From contig JAPOZT010000037.1 of NCBI GenBank assembly GCA_026705925.1, positions 117,173 through 181,172 of the forward strand: 64,000 nt of DNA. The letters are read 5' to 3'. Source of the stretch: Gemmatimonadota bacterium (GTDB lineage Bacteria; JAAXHH01). Under the pieces are notes generated by a model. That model was not told the origin of the DNA. It did no database searches and worked only from the letters and a program-made list of their open reading frames with translations. Position 1 is the first letter of the stretch, and each line of letters starts with the position of its first letter. The translations under genes and the position numbers were made by a program. Of the stretch, positions 18,585 through 27,973 are shown one piece after another.

Positions 18585-19337
18585 ATGGAGTTCAACGACG
18601 GGGTAAAGCAGGAATTCGATCGCGACGGCTTCGTGCTGCTCAAGGGGTATCTGGCACCGGCGGAAGCGGCCGAGATCAACAACAACATCGATCGGTTCAT
18701 CGAAGAGGTGCTTCCGGGGGCGCCTGATACGACGGCCTTCTACGAGGACAAAGAAGATCCGTCGTCCATCAAGCGGCTGCAGAACATGGCTGAACTGGAC
18801 CCGTACTTCGACGAGCTTTTCGGGTCCTACGGTTTTGCGGAACTGGCGAGATTCCTGCTCGCGGACGACGTGCTTCCCAAGAATCCCCAGTGGTTCAACA
18901 AGCCGGCCAGGGTGGGCGACGTAACCCCGCCCCACCAGGACGGCTTCTATTTCATGCTGGAACCAAACGAGGCCGTGACCCTTTGGATCGCCCTGGATGA
19001 AATTGATGAGGAAAACGGATGCATGCGGTACGTGCGGGGATCGCATCGGCGGGGCATGCGTCCCCACCGGACGTCCAACGTGCTTGGGTTCTCACAGGGG
19101 ATACCCGATTTCTCCGACGAGGACCGGGAACGGGAAGTGGCCATGCGCGCCAGCCCGGGCGATGTCTTCGCCCATCACAGCATGATCATTCACCGGGCGG
19201 ACGCGAACCGGTCCGACCGCCGCCGCGCCGCCCTTGGGCTGGTGTATTTCGCGGCCAGGGCACGGAAGGACGAAGAAAAGGCCGAACGCTATCGCCAGGA
19301 ACTCTTTGCCCGATGGGAGAAGGAAGGCAAACTCTAA
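18585..19337 (+). CDS. Phytanoyl-CoA dioxygenase (PhyH) family protein
   Basis: A 250-residue Fe(II)/2-oxoglutarate-dependent dioxygenase. The iron ligands are seen as HxD in PPHQDGFYF (His117, Asp119) and the distal His in MIIHRADANRS (His203); the following Arg residues (211-213) would bind 2-oxoglutarate. The opening FDRDGFVLLKGYL is typical of the family. Start ATG with AGGAGACCAGGAA upstream. Lineages such as Poribacteria and Latescibacterota carry many such genes. The substrate is unknown. Confidence 0.9.
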   Translation: MEFNDGVKQEFDRDGFVLLKGYLAPAEAAEINNNIDRFIEEVLPGAPDTTAFYEDKEDPSSIKRLQNMAELDPYFDELFGSYGFAELARFLLADDVLPKNPQWFNKPARVGDVTPPHQDGFYFMLEPNEAVTLWIALDEIDEENGCMRYVRGSHRRGMRPHRTSNVLGFSQGIPDFSDEDREREVAMRASPGDVFAHHSMIIHRADANRSDRRRAALGLVYFAARARKDEEKAERYRQELFARWEKEGKL

Positions 19338-19348
19338 CTGGTGGCGCG

Positions 19349-19909
19349 CTATTCGTTGCGTTCCGCATCGCGGTCTTCGGCGAGCTCCCCGCCCCACAGG
19401 TGCATGGTGTTGACCGGCTTGCCCTGTAGTTTCAGGTAGTAGAACAGCTGCCCCTTGTGCTGAACCAGGTGCTGCACCATTTCAAGCATGCGATGGCCAA
19501 GCACGGGTGTGGAAGGGTCCCACGGCGCGGGTGCGGGTTCGTTCTGCATCCTTTCCTCGCCGGCAAGCTCGATCATTTCGAAGGCCAGGTCCCGGTCCGC
19601 CGCGAGTTTTTCCCTTGCTTCCGCCACCGAGGCGACCGTGGCCATCGCTTCGGCCGGGGGCAGCATATCCCCGGATCCCATGTCGTCCGCGCTGACGCCT
19701 TCGGGCAAACCGAAGTCGCCGGTTACGAATCCCTTGATCGCCATTCCGCAAGCTTCGCCCACGTGAAAAAGCAGCTGGCCCGTCGTCATCCAGTTGTCGC
19801 CCGACGACGGTTTCCAGTCGAGATCCTTGTCCTCGACGAGGTCCATCAATCCGTCTGCCGCCAGGTAGGAGTATTTCAGTTCACGAGTCAGTATTTCGGT
19901 CCAGTTCAT
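19349..19909 (-). CDS. DinB-family protein
   Basis: A 186-residue four-helix bundle protein of the DinB/YfiT-like superfamily, which often binds a divalent metal through three His. Candidate ligands are in LLFHVGEACG and in MVQHLVQHKGQLFYYLKLQG. The start is ATG with AAAGGA upstream. It converges with the PhyH gene (11 bp apart) and lies 11 nt downstream of the VOC gene, so it is likely the second gene of a two-gene operon. Thiol-transferase or stress-related roles are possible. Confidence 0.85.
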   Translation of the reverse strand: MNWTEILTRELKYSYLAADGLMDLVEDKDLDWKPSSGDNWMTTGQLLFHVGEACGMAIKGFVTGDFGLPEGVSADDMGSGDMLPPAEAMATVASVAEAREKLAADRDLAFEMIELAGEERMQNEPAPAPWDPSTPVLGHRMLEMVQHLVQHKGQLFYYLKLQGKPVNTMHLWGGELAEDRDAERNE

Positions 19910-19920
19910 GTTTTATCCTT

Positions 19921-20325
19921 TCAGGGTGTGGTCTGCCACGCGCCTTCATTCAGTTCCACGAGCGCAATATAGTTTCCGCAGGAATCGTCGAAAATGGCCT
20001 GGATGCCGAAGTCCTGTTTCGTCGGGTCCACGCTGAACCGGACACCCAGCTTCTTCAACCGTTCGTATTCGGAAGCGATATCGTCCACGGAAAACACGAT
20101 GGATGGCATCCCCGATTCATAGAGTTCCTTGTGGTAAACCTGGGACCACTCGGTACCCTTCGGTTCCAGCAGGAGGGTCGTGCCATCGGGTTCCTCGGGA
20201 GAAGCTACGATGGCGAGACTGGCCTCGGGCACGAACATGATCTCCTTGAAGCCCAGGATCTTCGTGTAGAACTCGTGCGCCTCGATGGGATCGTTCACGA
20301 ACACGCCCGTCATTTCGATTCGCAT
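19921..20325 (-). CDS. VOC (glyoxalase/bleomycin resistance) superfamily protein
   Basis: A 134-residue paired beta-alpha-beta-beta-beta protein. The first half has NDPIEAHEFYTKILGF; the second half has FSVDDIASEYERLKKLGVRF and FDDSCGNYIALVEL, as in glyoxalase-like proteins. The start is the ATG giving MRIEMTG, with GGAGG 6 nt upstream; the longer open frame upstream lacks similarity. It heads a two-gene unit with the DinB gene. Enzyme activity cannot be assigned. Confidence 0.87.
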   Translation of the reverse strand: MRIEMTGVFVNDPIEAHEFYTKILGFKEIMFVPEASLAIVASPEEPDGTTLLLEPKGTEWSQVYHKELYESGMPSIVFSVDDIASEYERLKKLGVRFSVDPTKQDFGIQAIFDDSCGNYIALVELNEGAWQTTP

Positions 20326-20543
20326 TTTCTTCCTCCATGGATCCGAATCATTTTGTGATACCTTGTACGTGCGAGCACTTAAGTCCACGTGTTGGATAGG
20401 ATGCTGTTCCTTAACCCAGGTAAATTTACGAATGGCCCGGGTATGACGCCACAGATTTTGGCTGATACCGGCTAACCGAACCGGTGGGCGAGATGTTGAC
20501 ACATACCGGGCCCACGCCTACATTATCATACCATATACCGGGA

Positions 20544-20609
20544 CCTGGTATTCAGACGGATTGCAGGCGTCAAAAGCCAGGAATCCAGGTGGAATGCAGA
20601 CAAGGAACA
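20544..20609 (+). repeat. Two 33-bp imperfect tandem copies upstream of the BNR gene
   Basis: The 33-bp segment at 20544-20576 (opening CCTGGTATTCAGACGGA) is repeated with about 20 of 33 bases matching at 20577-20609 (opening CCAGGAATCCAGGTGGA). The second copy ends 9 bp before the ATG and touches the ribosome-binding site. Both copies are open in the frame of the gene, but no start before them is convincing. Confidence 0.6.
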
Positions 20610-20618
20610 GGAGCGATT

Positions 20619-21730
<1,112 letters not shown>

Positions 21731-21734
<4 letters not shown>

Positions 21735-22033
21735 TCCGCGTCGTGCTGCCCTACCATCTGCGGAACCTGGCGGGCTGCCGGGACAAGGAAGTCATCCTGC
21801 AGGTCGCCGGCGGGGTCGTGACCCAGCGCAAGATCCTGGATGCGCTGGAAGCGCGCTTTCCGCAGCTTGGCGGAACGGTCCGGGACTACGGATCGGGCTG
21901 CCGGCGTCCCCTCGTAAGATTCTTCGGCTGTGGGCGGGACCTTTCCCTCGAATCGCCCGACGCGCCCGTACCGGAAGCCATCGCGCAAGGCGAGGAACCC
22001 TATCGGATCGTCGGTTCGGTGGCCGGCGGGTAG
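21731..22033 (+). CDS. MoaD/ThiS-like beta-grasp sulfur-carrier-type protein
   Basis: A 100-residue beta-grasp protein with [15 protein letters not shown] at the start, a middle [18 protein letters not shown] helix as in MoaD, and a C-terminus ending in AGG, the diglycine tail that is adenylated and thiocarboxylated in MoaD, ThiS and related sulfur carriers. It overlaps the BNR gene by 4 nt. No MoaE, MoeB or other E1-like partner lies nearby, so its acceptor pathway is not shown. Thiocarboxylation is inferred from the tail. Confidence 0.82.
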
Positions 22034-22038
22034 CGGCG

Positions 22039-23013
22039 TCAGGGCGCGCCGAGCGTCTTGAGTACCGCCAGTTCCCTGCTAGCTTCTCTCCAGACCGGAC
22101 CTTCAGAGAACCGCTTCGCGTATCCCAGGGGCGTCAGTTCCAGCACTTCCTCGAAAAAGTGTTCTTTCCCCTTGTGGATGCAGTCCATGACCAGGTCGTT
22201 GTCGCCGGGGTTCGACTGGATCATGGCCTCCACTGCCAGGTCGGGCTTCAGTTCCAGCAGTTGTTCGAATACGTGAAAGCCCGTCCCCTGGTTTGTGCCG
22301 ATGGCATGGAATAAGGGTGTGTGGCCTCCCACGCCGTTCCTGCCCACCGCGACTCGCGCGTTCAGATCGGCCCCGTGTTTCAGCAGCAGGGCAATCGCCT
22401 CCAGTTCGTGAAACTCCACGGCCACGTGGAGCAACGTACTTCCCCGCAGAGTCAAATGACTGCCGTAGTCGAGCGCGAAACGCGCCGAAACGAGCCCAGC
22501 GTCCACTTCGAGGCGGGCCGCCAGGCCATCCAGGTCTCCCCGGTGGATGTCCATGACCGGACCGTCTTCAAAGGCGGCGCCATGGTCGATCAACAGGTTG
22601 ATACAGGTGTGGAGATGGTCCGGGCTCGACCGGGTGTAGGTCTGCAGGAAGCCGTAAAGCACGTCGCAGTCCCAACCGTCGTTCCGCGCGTCGCTCGGGT
22701 TGACGCCGACGGCCAGTAACCGCCGCAGGTGTTCCAGGTCGTGGCCCTCGCAACAACCGAAGAGCGATGCATCCAGGTCATGGATGTCGGCACCGGCCTG
22801 CAGCAGCCGCTTCGTCAGGTCGACCCGCGCCAGCATGTCTGCGAGCACCAGGGGCTTGACCGGGCGCTCCCTGCCTCGACGATCGATCCACCTGCAGGGC
22901 GTATCCACCAGTTCGGACCTAGTGGTGATCGCCGTTTCGAAGACGGCCCGGTCATTACGCACGATGGCCTCGCCCAGTGCGTGAGTTTCCGCCAGGCATT
23001 CGGTTTGCGGCAT
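22039..23013 (-). CDS. Ankyrin-repeat protein
   Basis: A 324-residue protein composed mainly of ankyrin repeats, for example LTKRLLQAGADIHDLD, LLHVAVEFHELEAIALLLKHGADLNAR and GGHTPLFHAI. There is no signal peptide or membrane segment, so it should act in the cytosol through protein contacts. The block around VMDIHRGDLDGLAARLEVD to GVGGHTPLFHAI closely parallels part of the ankyrin protein at 53663 (PMALHLRDRDRLERHLADD to GFGGWTPLFHAM), so the two are paralogues. It lies 29 nt downstream of the sigma/ankyrin fusion gene on the same strand and is probably co-transcribed with it. Confidence 0.88.
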   Translation of the reverse strand: MPQTECLAETHALGEAIVRNDRAVFETAITTRSELVDTPCRWIDRRGRERPVKPLVLADMLARVDLTKRLLQAGADIHDLDASLFGCCEGHDLEHLRRLLAVGVNPSDARNDGWDCDVLYGFLQTYTRSSPDHLHTCINLLIDHGAAFEDGPVMDIHRGDLDGLAARLEVDAGLVSARFALDYGSHLTLRGSTLLHVAVEFHELEAIALLLKHGADLNARVAVGRNGVGGHTPLFHAIGTNQGTGFHVFEQLLELKPDLAVEAMIQSNPGDNDLVMDCIHKGKEHFFEEVLELTPLGYAKRFSEGPVWREASRELAVLKTLGAP

Positions 23014-23042
23014 GATCTATTTCACTTCGTTGGTATGCTGTT

Positions 23043-25289
23043 CTATCTCAACAGCTCAACGATATCCTGGTGCCCGGCTTTCTCCGCACGCGCCAGCGGG
23101 GTCGCCCACTCCGCGCCGCCGCCCCGGGGATCCGCGCCCCGCTCCAACAGGTATGCCACAAGGTCCCGGTGTCCCCATCGTGCGGCCCATCCCAGCGGGG
23201 TGGAGCGCCACTCGTCGTCGACGGCCTCGACGGACGCGCCGCGGTCGAGCAGCAGGGCGGATTTCTCCACGTCGCCGATCACGGCCAGTTTGTGCAGGTA
23301 GGTGACGCCGTGCCAGTTCGCGTTATTGGGATCGGCGCCGTGGTCGAAGAACAGGTTCAACATGTCGAGGATGTCGTTATTGGGGGTCAGGGCGCGACCG
23401 TCCAGATGCCAGCCCTTGCGCCGGCGGAACGCGTAGCCCATGTAGTTGTTGGCATACCAGGGCCGGTTCAGTTCCGCCCCCGCCCGGAGCAGCATTTCGA
23501 TGATCTCCCTGCGGGCGAAACCGGCCGCCATGCAGAGCACACCGTAGTCGCCGCCATAGTTGGCCAGGCCGGGATCCGCGCCGAGGAGCTCGCCGACCAC
23601 CGGGATGTTGTCCAGCAGCACGTACATGCTGATGTCGGCCGTCGCCCCGTGCCGGTACAGCAGGTTGATCATCTCCTCGTTCTTTCCCTGGCCCAGGGCT
23701 TGGGAGAGGGGCACGCCGCTGGATTCCACCGGGGCGTTGGGGTCGGCACCGTGATCGAGCAGCAGTTTCGCCGTTTCCATGTGATTGCCGGCCACGGCTT
23801 CGTACAGCGCGTGTCCCCGGGGCGCGTTGTGTTCCGGTGCGTTGGGATCGGCTCCGTGGTCCAGCAGAAGCTGCACGATGTCGCTGTATCCCTGTGACGC
23901 CGCGCTGAACAGCGGGGAGTGTCCGCAGGTATCCTGGTCGTTGGCCAGGTTTCGGTCTTGTGCCAGGAGTGCTCCAACGCGCCGTTCGTCCCCCAGGGCG
24001 CACGCGACCGTCATGCTGTAGTTCGCTCCTCTTGCGATCAGGTATCCGGTCAGCAGCGGATTCAGGCCTCCCCTGGACTTGCGCGCGCGAAACACGGCCA
24101 CGTGCAGCGGTTTGCATCCATCCCACCTGACCGGATCCGGATCGGCCCCCCTGTCCAGCAGCAGGGCTGTCATTTCCAGGTTGTGCTCTTCCACGGCCTC
24201 GTGGAGGGGACGGTTGCCGCGTTCGTCCGAGGCATTGATCAAATCGGGAGAAGCCTCGAACAACGCCCGGGCCGCCGCAAGGTCACCTCGCCGGACCACT
24301 TCGCAGGCACGTTCGCCCACGGGCGGCGCGTTGTACCTGGAAGCGATGGCGTCCGTCAGGAGTCCGGCGATCACGTCGTACCCACGGTCCCTGGCCCGTT
24401 CGAGCGGCGGCACGTGATAATCGAGTCCTGACGCCGACGAAGGATCCGCGCCGTGGTCGAGCAACAGGCGGACTGCCTCCGTGTGCTCTTCCCGGACGGC
24501 GAAGTGCAGGGGCTGGTAGTACGCCCAGTTGCAATTGACCAGGCCGGGATCCGCATCCAGCAACTTCCTGATGCTGCCCAGGTCTCCTTCCACCGCAGCC
24601 AACAGCATATCCCAGACTTTGTCCGGCTTTCCATCCATGAAATGGCCTTGCTCGCTCTTGAAATCGGGTCGTATCCAATGCATAACTCGGTCTCCGAAGG
24701 TTTTGTTTACAGACGGCGCGTGACCGTTCAGTTCGCTTGATAAAGTGCGAAGCAGACTCGGCTTCAGCTTGTTCCGTGCTTCGAACAGCCTTTTGCGTAC
24801 CGTTCCCGCTTTCAGTCCCATGAAGTTTGCGATTTCAGATGCCGAATAGTCTCCAATATACCGCAGTACAGTTACTTCCCTTAGTGTTTCCGGCAATGTT
24901 TCCACCGCGCTGCGGACTTTTTCACTCATGTCCCTGCGTGCTGCCCGGTCCAGGGGACTTTCATCCGTCGCCTCGATGTCACCTTCCATGGGTACGAAAC
25001 GGTGATTATTTCGTCTCTTGAACCGGAAACACTGCCACTTTATGATCCGCCTCAGCCAGGCTGGGAACGAATCCGGCTCGCGAAGCGATTCGATGTGCTG
25101 CCATGCGGCGATGAATCCTTCCTGCGCGGCATCTTCCGCCAGGTGCCGTTCGCCCAGAAGTCCCAGCGCGTAGCCGAAGGCCATGTCCTGGTAATTGGCC
25201 ACCACCTCGCCGAAAGCGGTACTGCGTTCCGCATGAGGTAAAGACCGGTCGGCTGAAACCCGAATGTGTTGTTTGAGGTCGTTGGTCAT
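23043..25289 (-). CDS. ECF sigma factor fused to a large ankyrin-repeat domain
   Basis: A 748-residue fusion. Residues about 25-95 are sigma region 2 (YQDMAFGYALGLLGERHLAE, then the LREPDSFPAWLRRIIK segment typical of one ECF branch). Residues about 125-180 are sigma region 4 with a helix-turn-helix (RYIGDYSASEIANFMGLKAG, then TVRKRLFEARNKLK). After a linker (about 185-225), residues 226-748 are roughly fourteen ankyrin repeats (for example AVRLLLDHGADPSS and TAKLLLDHGADPNAP). The ankyrin part aligns in order with the stand-alone proteins at 39679 and 51824. No frameshift or stop separates the parts. A protein-responsive transcription factor is the simplest reading; promoters and partners are unknown. 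Confidence 0.92.
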   Translation of the reverse strand: MTNDLKQHIRVSADRSLPHAERSTAFGEVVANYQDMAFGYALGLLGERHLAEDAAQEGFIAAWQHIESLREPDSFPAWLRRIIKWQCFRFKRRNNHRFVPMEGDIEATDESPLDRAARRDMSEKVRSAVETLPETLREVTVLRYIGDYSASEIANFMGLKAGTVRKRLFEARNKLKPSLLRTLSSELNGHAPSVNKTFGDRVMHWIRPDFKSEQGHFMDGKPDKVWDMLLAAVEGDLGSIRKLLDADPGLVNCNWAYYQPLHFAVREEHTEAVRLLLDHGADPSSASGLDYHVPPLERARDRGYDVIAGLLTDAIASRYNAPPVGERACEVVRRGDLAAARALFEASPDLINASDERGNRPLHEAVEEHNLEMTALLLDRGADPDPVRWDGCKPLHVAVFRARKSRGGLNPLLTGYLIARGANYSMTVACALGDERRVGALLAQDRNLANDQDTCGHSPLFSAASQGYSDIVQLLLDHGADPNAPEHNAPRGHALYEAVAGNHMETAKLLLDHGADPNAPVESSGVPLSQALGQGKNEEMINLLYRHGATADISMYVLLDNIPVVGELLGADPGLANYGGDYGVLCMAAGFARREIIEMLLRAGAELNRPWYANNYMGYAFRRRKGWHLDGRALTPNNDILDMLNLFFDHGADPNNANWHGVTYLHKLAVIGDVEKSALLLDRGASVEAVDDEWRSTPLGWAARWGHRDLVAYLLERGADPRGGGAEWATPLARAEKAGHQDIVELLR

Positions 25290-25414
25290 ATCGAACCGTC
25301 GTCCCGGTAACCGGCGCCTTGCGCCTTCCGTCCATTCCCCATTACCATAGTGTCATCAAAGGGGCCAGGTGTTACAATTTCGTCTGGATAGTCGCGCAAG
25401 TGGAGGGACCTGCC

Positions 25415-25786
25415 GTGCATAACCTGAAAGTAAGCGCGCTCCGGGTCTTCGTACCGGCAAAAGATTACGACGTTTCGACCCGGTTCTACGAGGACATGGG
25501 TTTTGAGACCGTCTGGTCGGGACACGGAGTAAGTGAGATGCGCATCGAGGGATACAGCTTCTACCTTCAGAACTACTATCAGAAGGAGTGGGCGGACAAC
25601 TTCATGATGCATCTGAAAGTGGCGGACCTGGACGCCTGGTGGGAGCATATCGTAGAAAAAGACCTCGCAGGGCGGTACGAGGGCGTCCGCGCCGCGGCGC
25701 CCAAAGTCTACCCCTGGGGGCTTCGCGAGATCAATCTGATCGATCCGGCGGGCGTGCTCTGGCACATCGCCCAAGACCCGGACTGA
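25415..25786 (+). CDS. VOC superfamily protein
   Basis: A 123-residue glyoxalase-fold protein: LRVFVPAKDYDVSTRFYEDMG in the first half, and FMMHLKVADLDAWWEH and REINLIDPAGVLWHIAQ in the second. The start is GTG, chosen because GGAGGG lies 7 nt upstream; ATG codons further up lack a ribosome site. It is transcribed divergently from the sigma/ankyrin gene. Function unknown. Confidence 0.85.
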   Translation: MHNLKVSALRVFVPAKDYDVSTRFYEDMGFETVWSGHGVSEMRIEGYSFYLQNYYQKEWADNFMMHLKVADLDAWWEHIVEKDLAGRYEGVRAAAPKVYPWGLREINLIDPAGVLWHIAQDPD

Positions 25787-25814
25787 CCGGACAGACCGTT
25801 TTGAATGCGTAGGA

Positions 25815-26819
25815 TCAAGTGCCGCCGGATCCGTAATCGGCCAGGAGGTACTGCACGGCCAGGTTCGTGTAATCGCCCCACCGGTCCGCGAAGTCCCGGA
25901 TCTGCTGCTCGGAAAGGCGTTCTCCGTTAAAGTAGTGCCGCTCGATGGACCGTTTGACCGCGAGATCGCCCGCGGCTATGACATTGCCCCGGCCCAGGTA
26001 ACGCGCGCGAAACCAATCCGCCGTCCACCGCCCGATGCCCACCAGGGCCGTCAGTTCCCGTTCAACCGACGCGTCATCCTTCTCCGCGAGCCCGGACAGG
26101 TCGATCTCACCCTCCCGAACGGCCCGTGCCAGGTTCAGGATGTACCGTTCTTTCTGTCTCGAGAACTGAAGCGGCAGCAGATCGCCGGGCTCCGCTTCCG
26201 CCATCTGGTCGGGCGTCGGAAAGGCATAGTGGGTTTCGCCGCCGAAGACGTGAGATTCGCCGTATTCAGCTACAAGCCTGCTTCGCACGGTATAGGCGAA
26301 ACCCAGGTTGATCTGCTGGGCCGTGATCGAGGACACGATCATCTCGAAGGGGTCGACCTGCAGATTGGGACGCAGGCCGTGATTGTTTTCCACCGCGGCG
26401 GCGAGGACCGGGTCCCCGGACGCGAACGCGTAGAAGGCCTGCAGCGGGAAGGACAAGCCCAGGATCTTCCCCGCCGCCGCGATCGCCTCGTCGAGTGCCG
26501 TGTCGGACACCACACAGGCCGCTGCGAATGACGCCGTGCCGGTCGCCTCACCGGTCGCTGTGTCTGCTGCCGTGTCTGCTGTCGCGCCGGTCGCCGGGGC
26601 ATCCGGCCGGACAGACCCGTCTTCGGGCGACAGGCGCAATTCGATCCGGTCGTCGACGCGGTACAGGGACAAAAGACACGGTCCCCCGGCTGTACGGACC
26701 ACCTTGCTGAAGACACCCGCTTCAAACCGGTTGGCAAGATCGGTGCCATACCGCCGGTAACGATCTAGCGTAGCCTCGAAGTCGATGATCGTACCGCTGT
26801 CCGCTACGGTATGGGCCAC
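25815..26819 (-). CDS. AlkA-like DNA-3-methyladenine glycosylase (HhH-GPD)
   Basis: A 334-residue base-excision-repair glycosylase that would remove alkylated bases. The C-terminal half has DPFEMIVSSITAQQINLGFA, the helix-hairpin-helix LTALVGIGRWTADWF and the catalytic Asp in NVIAAGDLAVKR. The N-terminal domain (1-120) contains an insert at about 74-100 of Ala/Thr/Asp/Gly repeats, coded by GTGTCTGCT-type units. The start is GTG with no strong ribosome site. It is the last gene of a leftward run that includes uvrA and polB, which fits a DNA-repair neighbourhood. Confidence 0.88.
   Translation of the reverse strand: MAHTVADSGTIIDFEATLDRYRRYGTDLANRFEAGVFSKVVRTAGGPCLLSLYRVDDRIELRLSPEDGSVRPDAPATGATADTAADTATGEATGTASFAAACVVSDTALDEAIAAAGKILGLSFPLQAFYAFASGDPVLAAAVENNHGLRPNLQVDPFEMIVSSITAQQINLGFAYTVRSRLVAEYGESHVFGGETHYAFPTPDQMAEAEPGDLLPLQFSRQKERYILNLARAVREGEIDLSGLAEKDDASVERELTALVGIGRWTADWFRARYLGRGNVIAAGDLAVKRSIERHYFNGERLSEQQIRDFADRWGDYTNLAVQYLLADYGSGGT
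26520..26600 (-). repeat. In-frame degenerate repeat in the AlkA-like gene
   Basis: Variants of GCTGTGTCTGCTGCC on the plus strand (ACAGCAGACACGGCA on the coding strand) encode an Ala/Thr/Asp/Gly-rich insert at residues about 74-100. The units keep frame. The insert lies in the N-terminal domain, away from the catalytic HhH-GPD part. Confidence 0.55.
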
Positions 26820-26906
26820 GTTTCTTATGGTCTGGTTAACCCCTTGCAGACGTTGACGTTACGGTCAAATGAAAGATGCGTTTCCACCGGAGACCGAAGA
26901 AGCGGA

Positions 26907-27260
26907 TTACGATTCCAGAGGCTTCCACAACCCGACGAACGTACCCTCGTTGTCCGCAATCCACGCGAAGTGGCCCATGCCCGGCACTTCGGTTGGAGGC
27001 ACGATGGACGCTCCACCCAGTGCCTCGGCCTTCGCGACATATGCGTCCAGATCGTCGACCTGCACATAGACCAGCGTGTAGTTGTGCGGCTCGTGACCGA
27101 GGGCGGAAATATGTCCGTTGATCCCTTCATCTCCCCCGGTGTCGATCATGGAGGCGTGTTCATGGGACTCCATATCCCACCCGAACAGGCCGGAGTAGAA
27201 GGCCTGGGTTTCTTCTCTGTTCTTGCATCCGATCTCGAAATGCATGACGGGGTTCGCCAT
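26907..27260 (-). CDS. VOC superfamily protein (glyoxalase-like)
   Basis: A 117-residue protein opening VMHFEIGCKNREETQAFYSGLFGW with a second half VQVDDLDAYVAKAEALGG and a C-terminal HFAWIADNEGTFVGLWKP. This is the common VOC type next to regulatory or stress genes. The ATG has AGGAG 6 nt upstream. It lies between the YdeI-like and AlkA-like genes on the same strand; the 94-nt gap upstream holds 15-bp repeats. Confidence 0.88.
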   Translation of the reverse strand: MANPVMHFEIGCKNREETQAFYSGLFGWDMESHEHASMIDTGGDEGINGHISALGHEPHNYTLVYVQVDDLDAYVAKAEALGGASIVPPTEVPGMGHFAWIADNEGTFVGLWKPLES

Positions 27261-27279
27261 AGCGCGCTCCTCTCTGGTT

Positions 27280-27339
27280 GTGGTGCGTGTTGCTGCGATG
27301 CGTGTTGCTGTGGTGCGTGTTGCTGCGGTTCATGATGCT
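27280..27339 (+). repeat. Four tandem degenerate 15-bp units
   Basis: GTGGTGCGTGTTGCT (27280), GCGATGCGTGTTGCT (27295), an exact copy of the first (27310) and GCGGTTCATGATGCT (27325). The tract fills most of the gap between the YdeI-like gene and the VOC gene, 19 bp upstream of the VOC start. No open frame of interest. Confidence 0.85.
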
Positions 27340-27354
27340 ACTTTGTGGTTCGTG

Positions 27355-27948
27355 CTAACGCTTGTACTTGTCATTAAGCCCGTGGCCGGCCCGGATCATG
27401 GGCAGGATTTTCTCCAGGCGCCTGGTCCTGGTTTCCGCCCGTTTGGCCTCGGCGATATACTCGGTGTACTCGCGCTGCTTGCCCGGTGTAAGGGCGTTGA
27501 ACCGCTCGCCGGCGTCGCGGTCTTCCGCCAGTGCGCCGGCCAGTTCATCCGGCACTTCCACCGGCTTTTTCGTTTCTGCCTTGATTTCCTTGCCCAGCCG
27601 CTGGTTTTCGATGGACTCGTCTACGTAGGCGCGCAGCAGTGGTTCGTCGATCTCTTCAATCGCCTGAAACCGCCATTGACGCATGGCCCTGGTCTTGCCT
27701 TCCTGCGCATTGACCAGGACGCCCTGTTTGTCGCGCAGCAACGCGCCCTGGAAGAACCAGACGCTTACGAACTCCTTGAACGCCCCGATCCCTACCACGT
27801 TCTTGCCTGCGTGGGTATAGCAGGGCTGACCCCACTTGACGGTCTCTTCGACCTCGCATTCGTTCATGATGTTGCGCAGTCTTTCCAGTAGGGAGCGCCA
27901 TTCCACGTGACATTCCAGGTAATCTTCGACCGATTTGTACCGTTGCAC
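27355..27948 (-). CDS. YdeI/OmpD-associated family protein (DUF1801 plus OmdA-type domain)
   Basis: A 197-residue cytosolic protein. Residues 1-115 form a DUF1801-like domain (MQRYKSVEDYL, VKWGQPCYTHAGKNVVGIGAF). Residues 120-195 form the helical C-terminal domain with ALTPGKQREYTEYIAEAKR and ETRTRRLEKIL, as in Bacteroidota YdeI-like proteins. The start is GTG with AAGGA 6-7 nt upstream. It follows polB by 25 nt. The biochemical role of this family is not known. Confidence 0.87.
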   Translation of the reverse strand: MQRYKSVEDYLECHVEWRSLLERLRNIMNECEVEETVKWGQPCYTHAGKNVVGIGAFKEFVSVWFFQGALLRDKQGVLVNAQEGKTRAMRQWRFQAIEEIDEPLLRAYVDESIENQRLGKEIKAETKKPVEVPDELAGALAEDRDAGERFNALTPGKQREYTEYIAEAKRAETRTRRLEKILPMIRAGHGLNDKYKR

Positions 27949-27973
27949 GATCCATCCTTTCCATGAATTCGGC

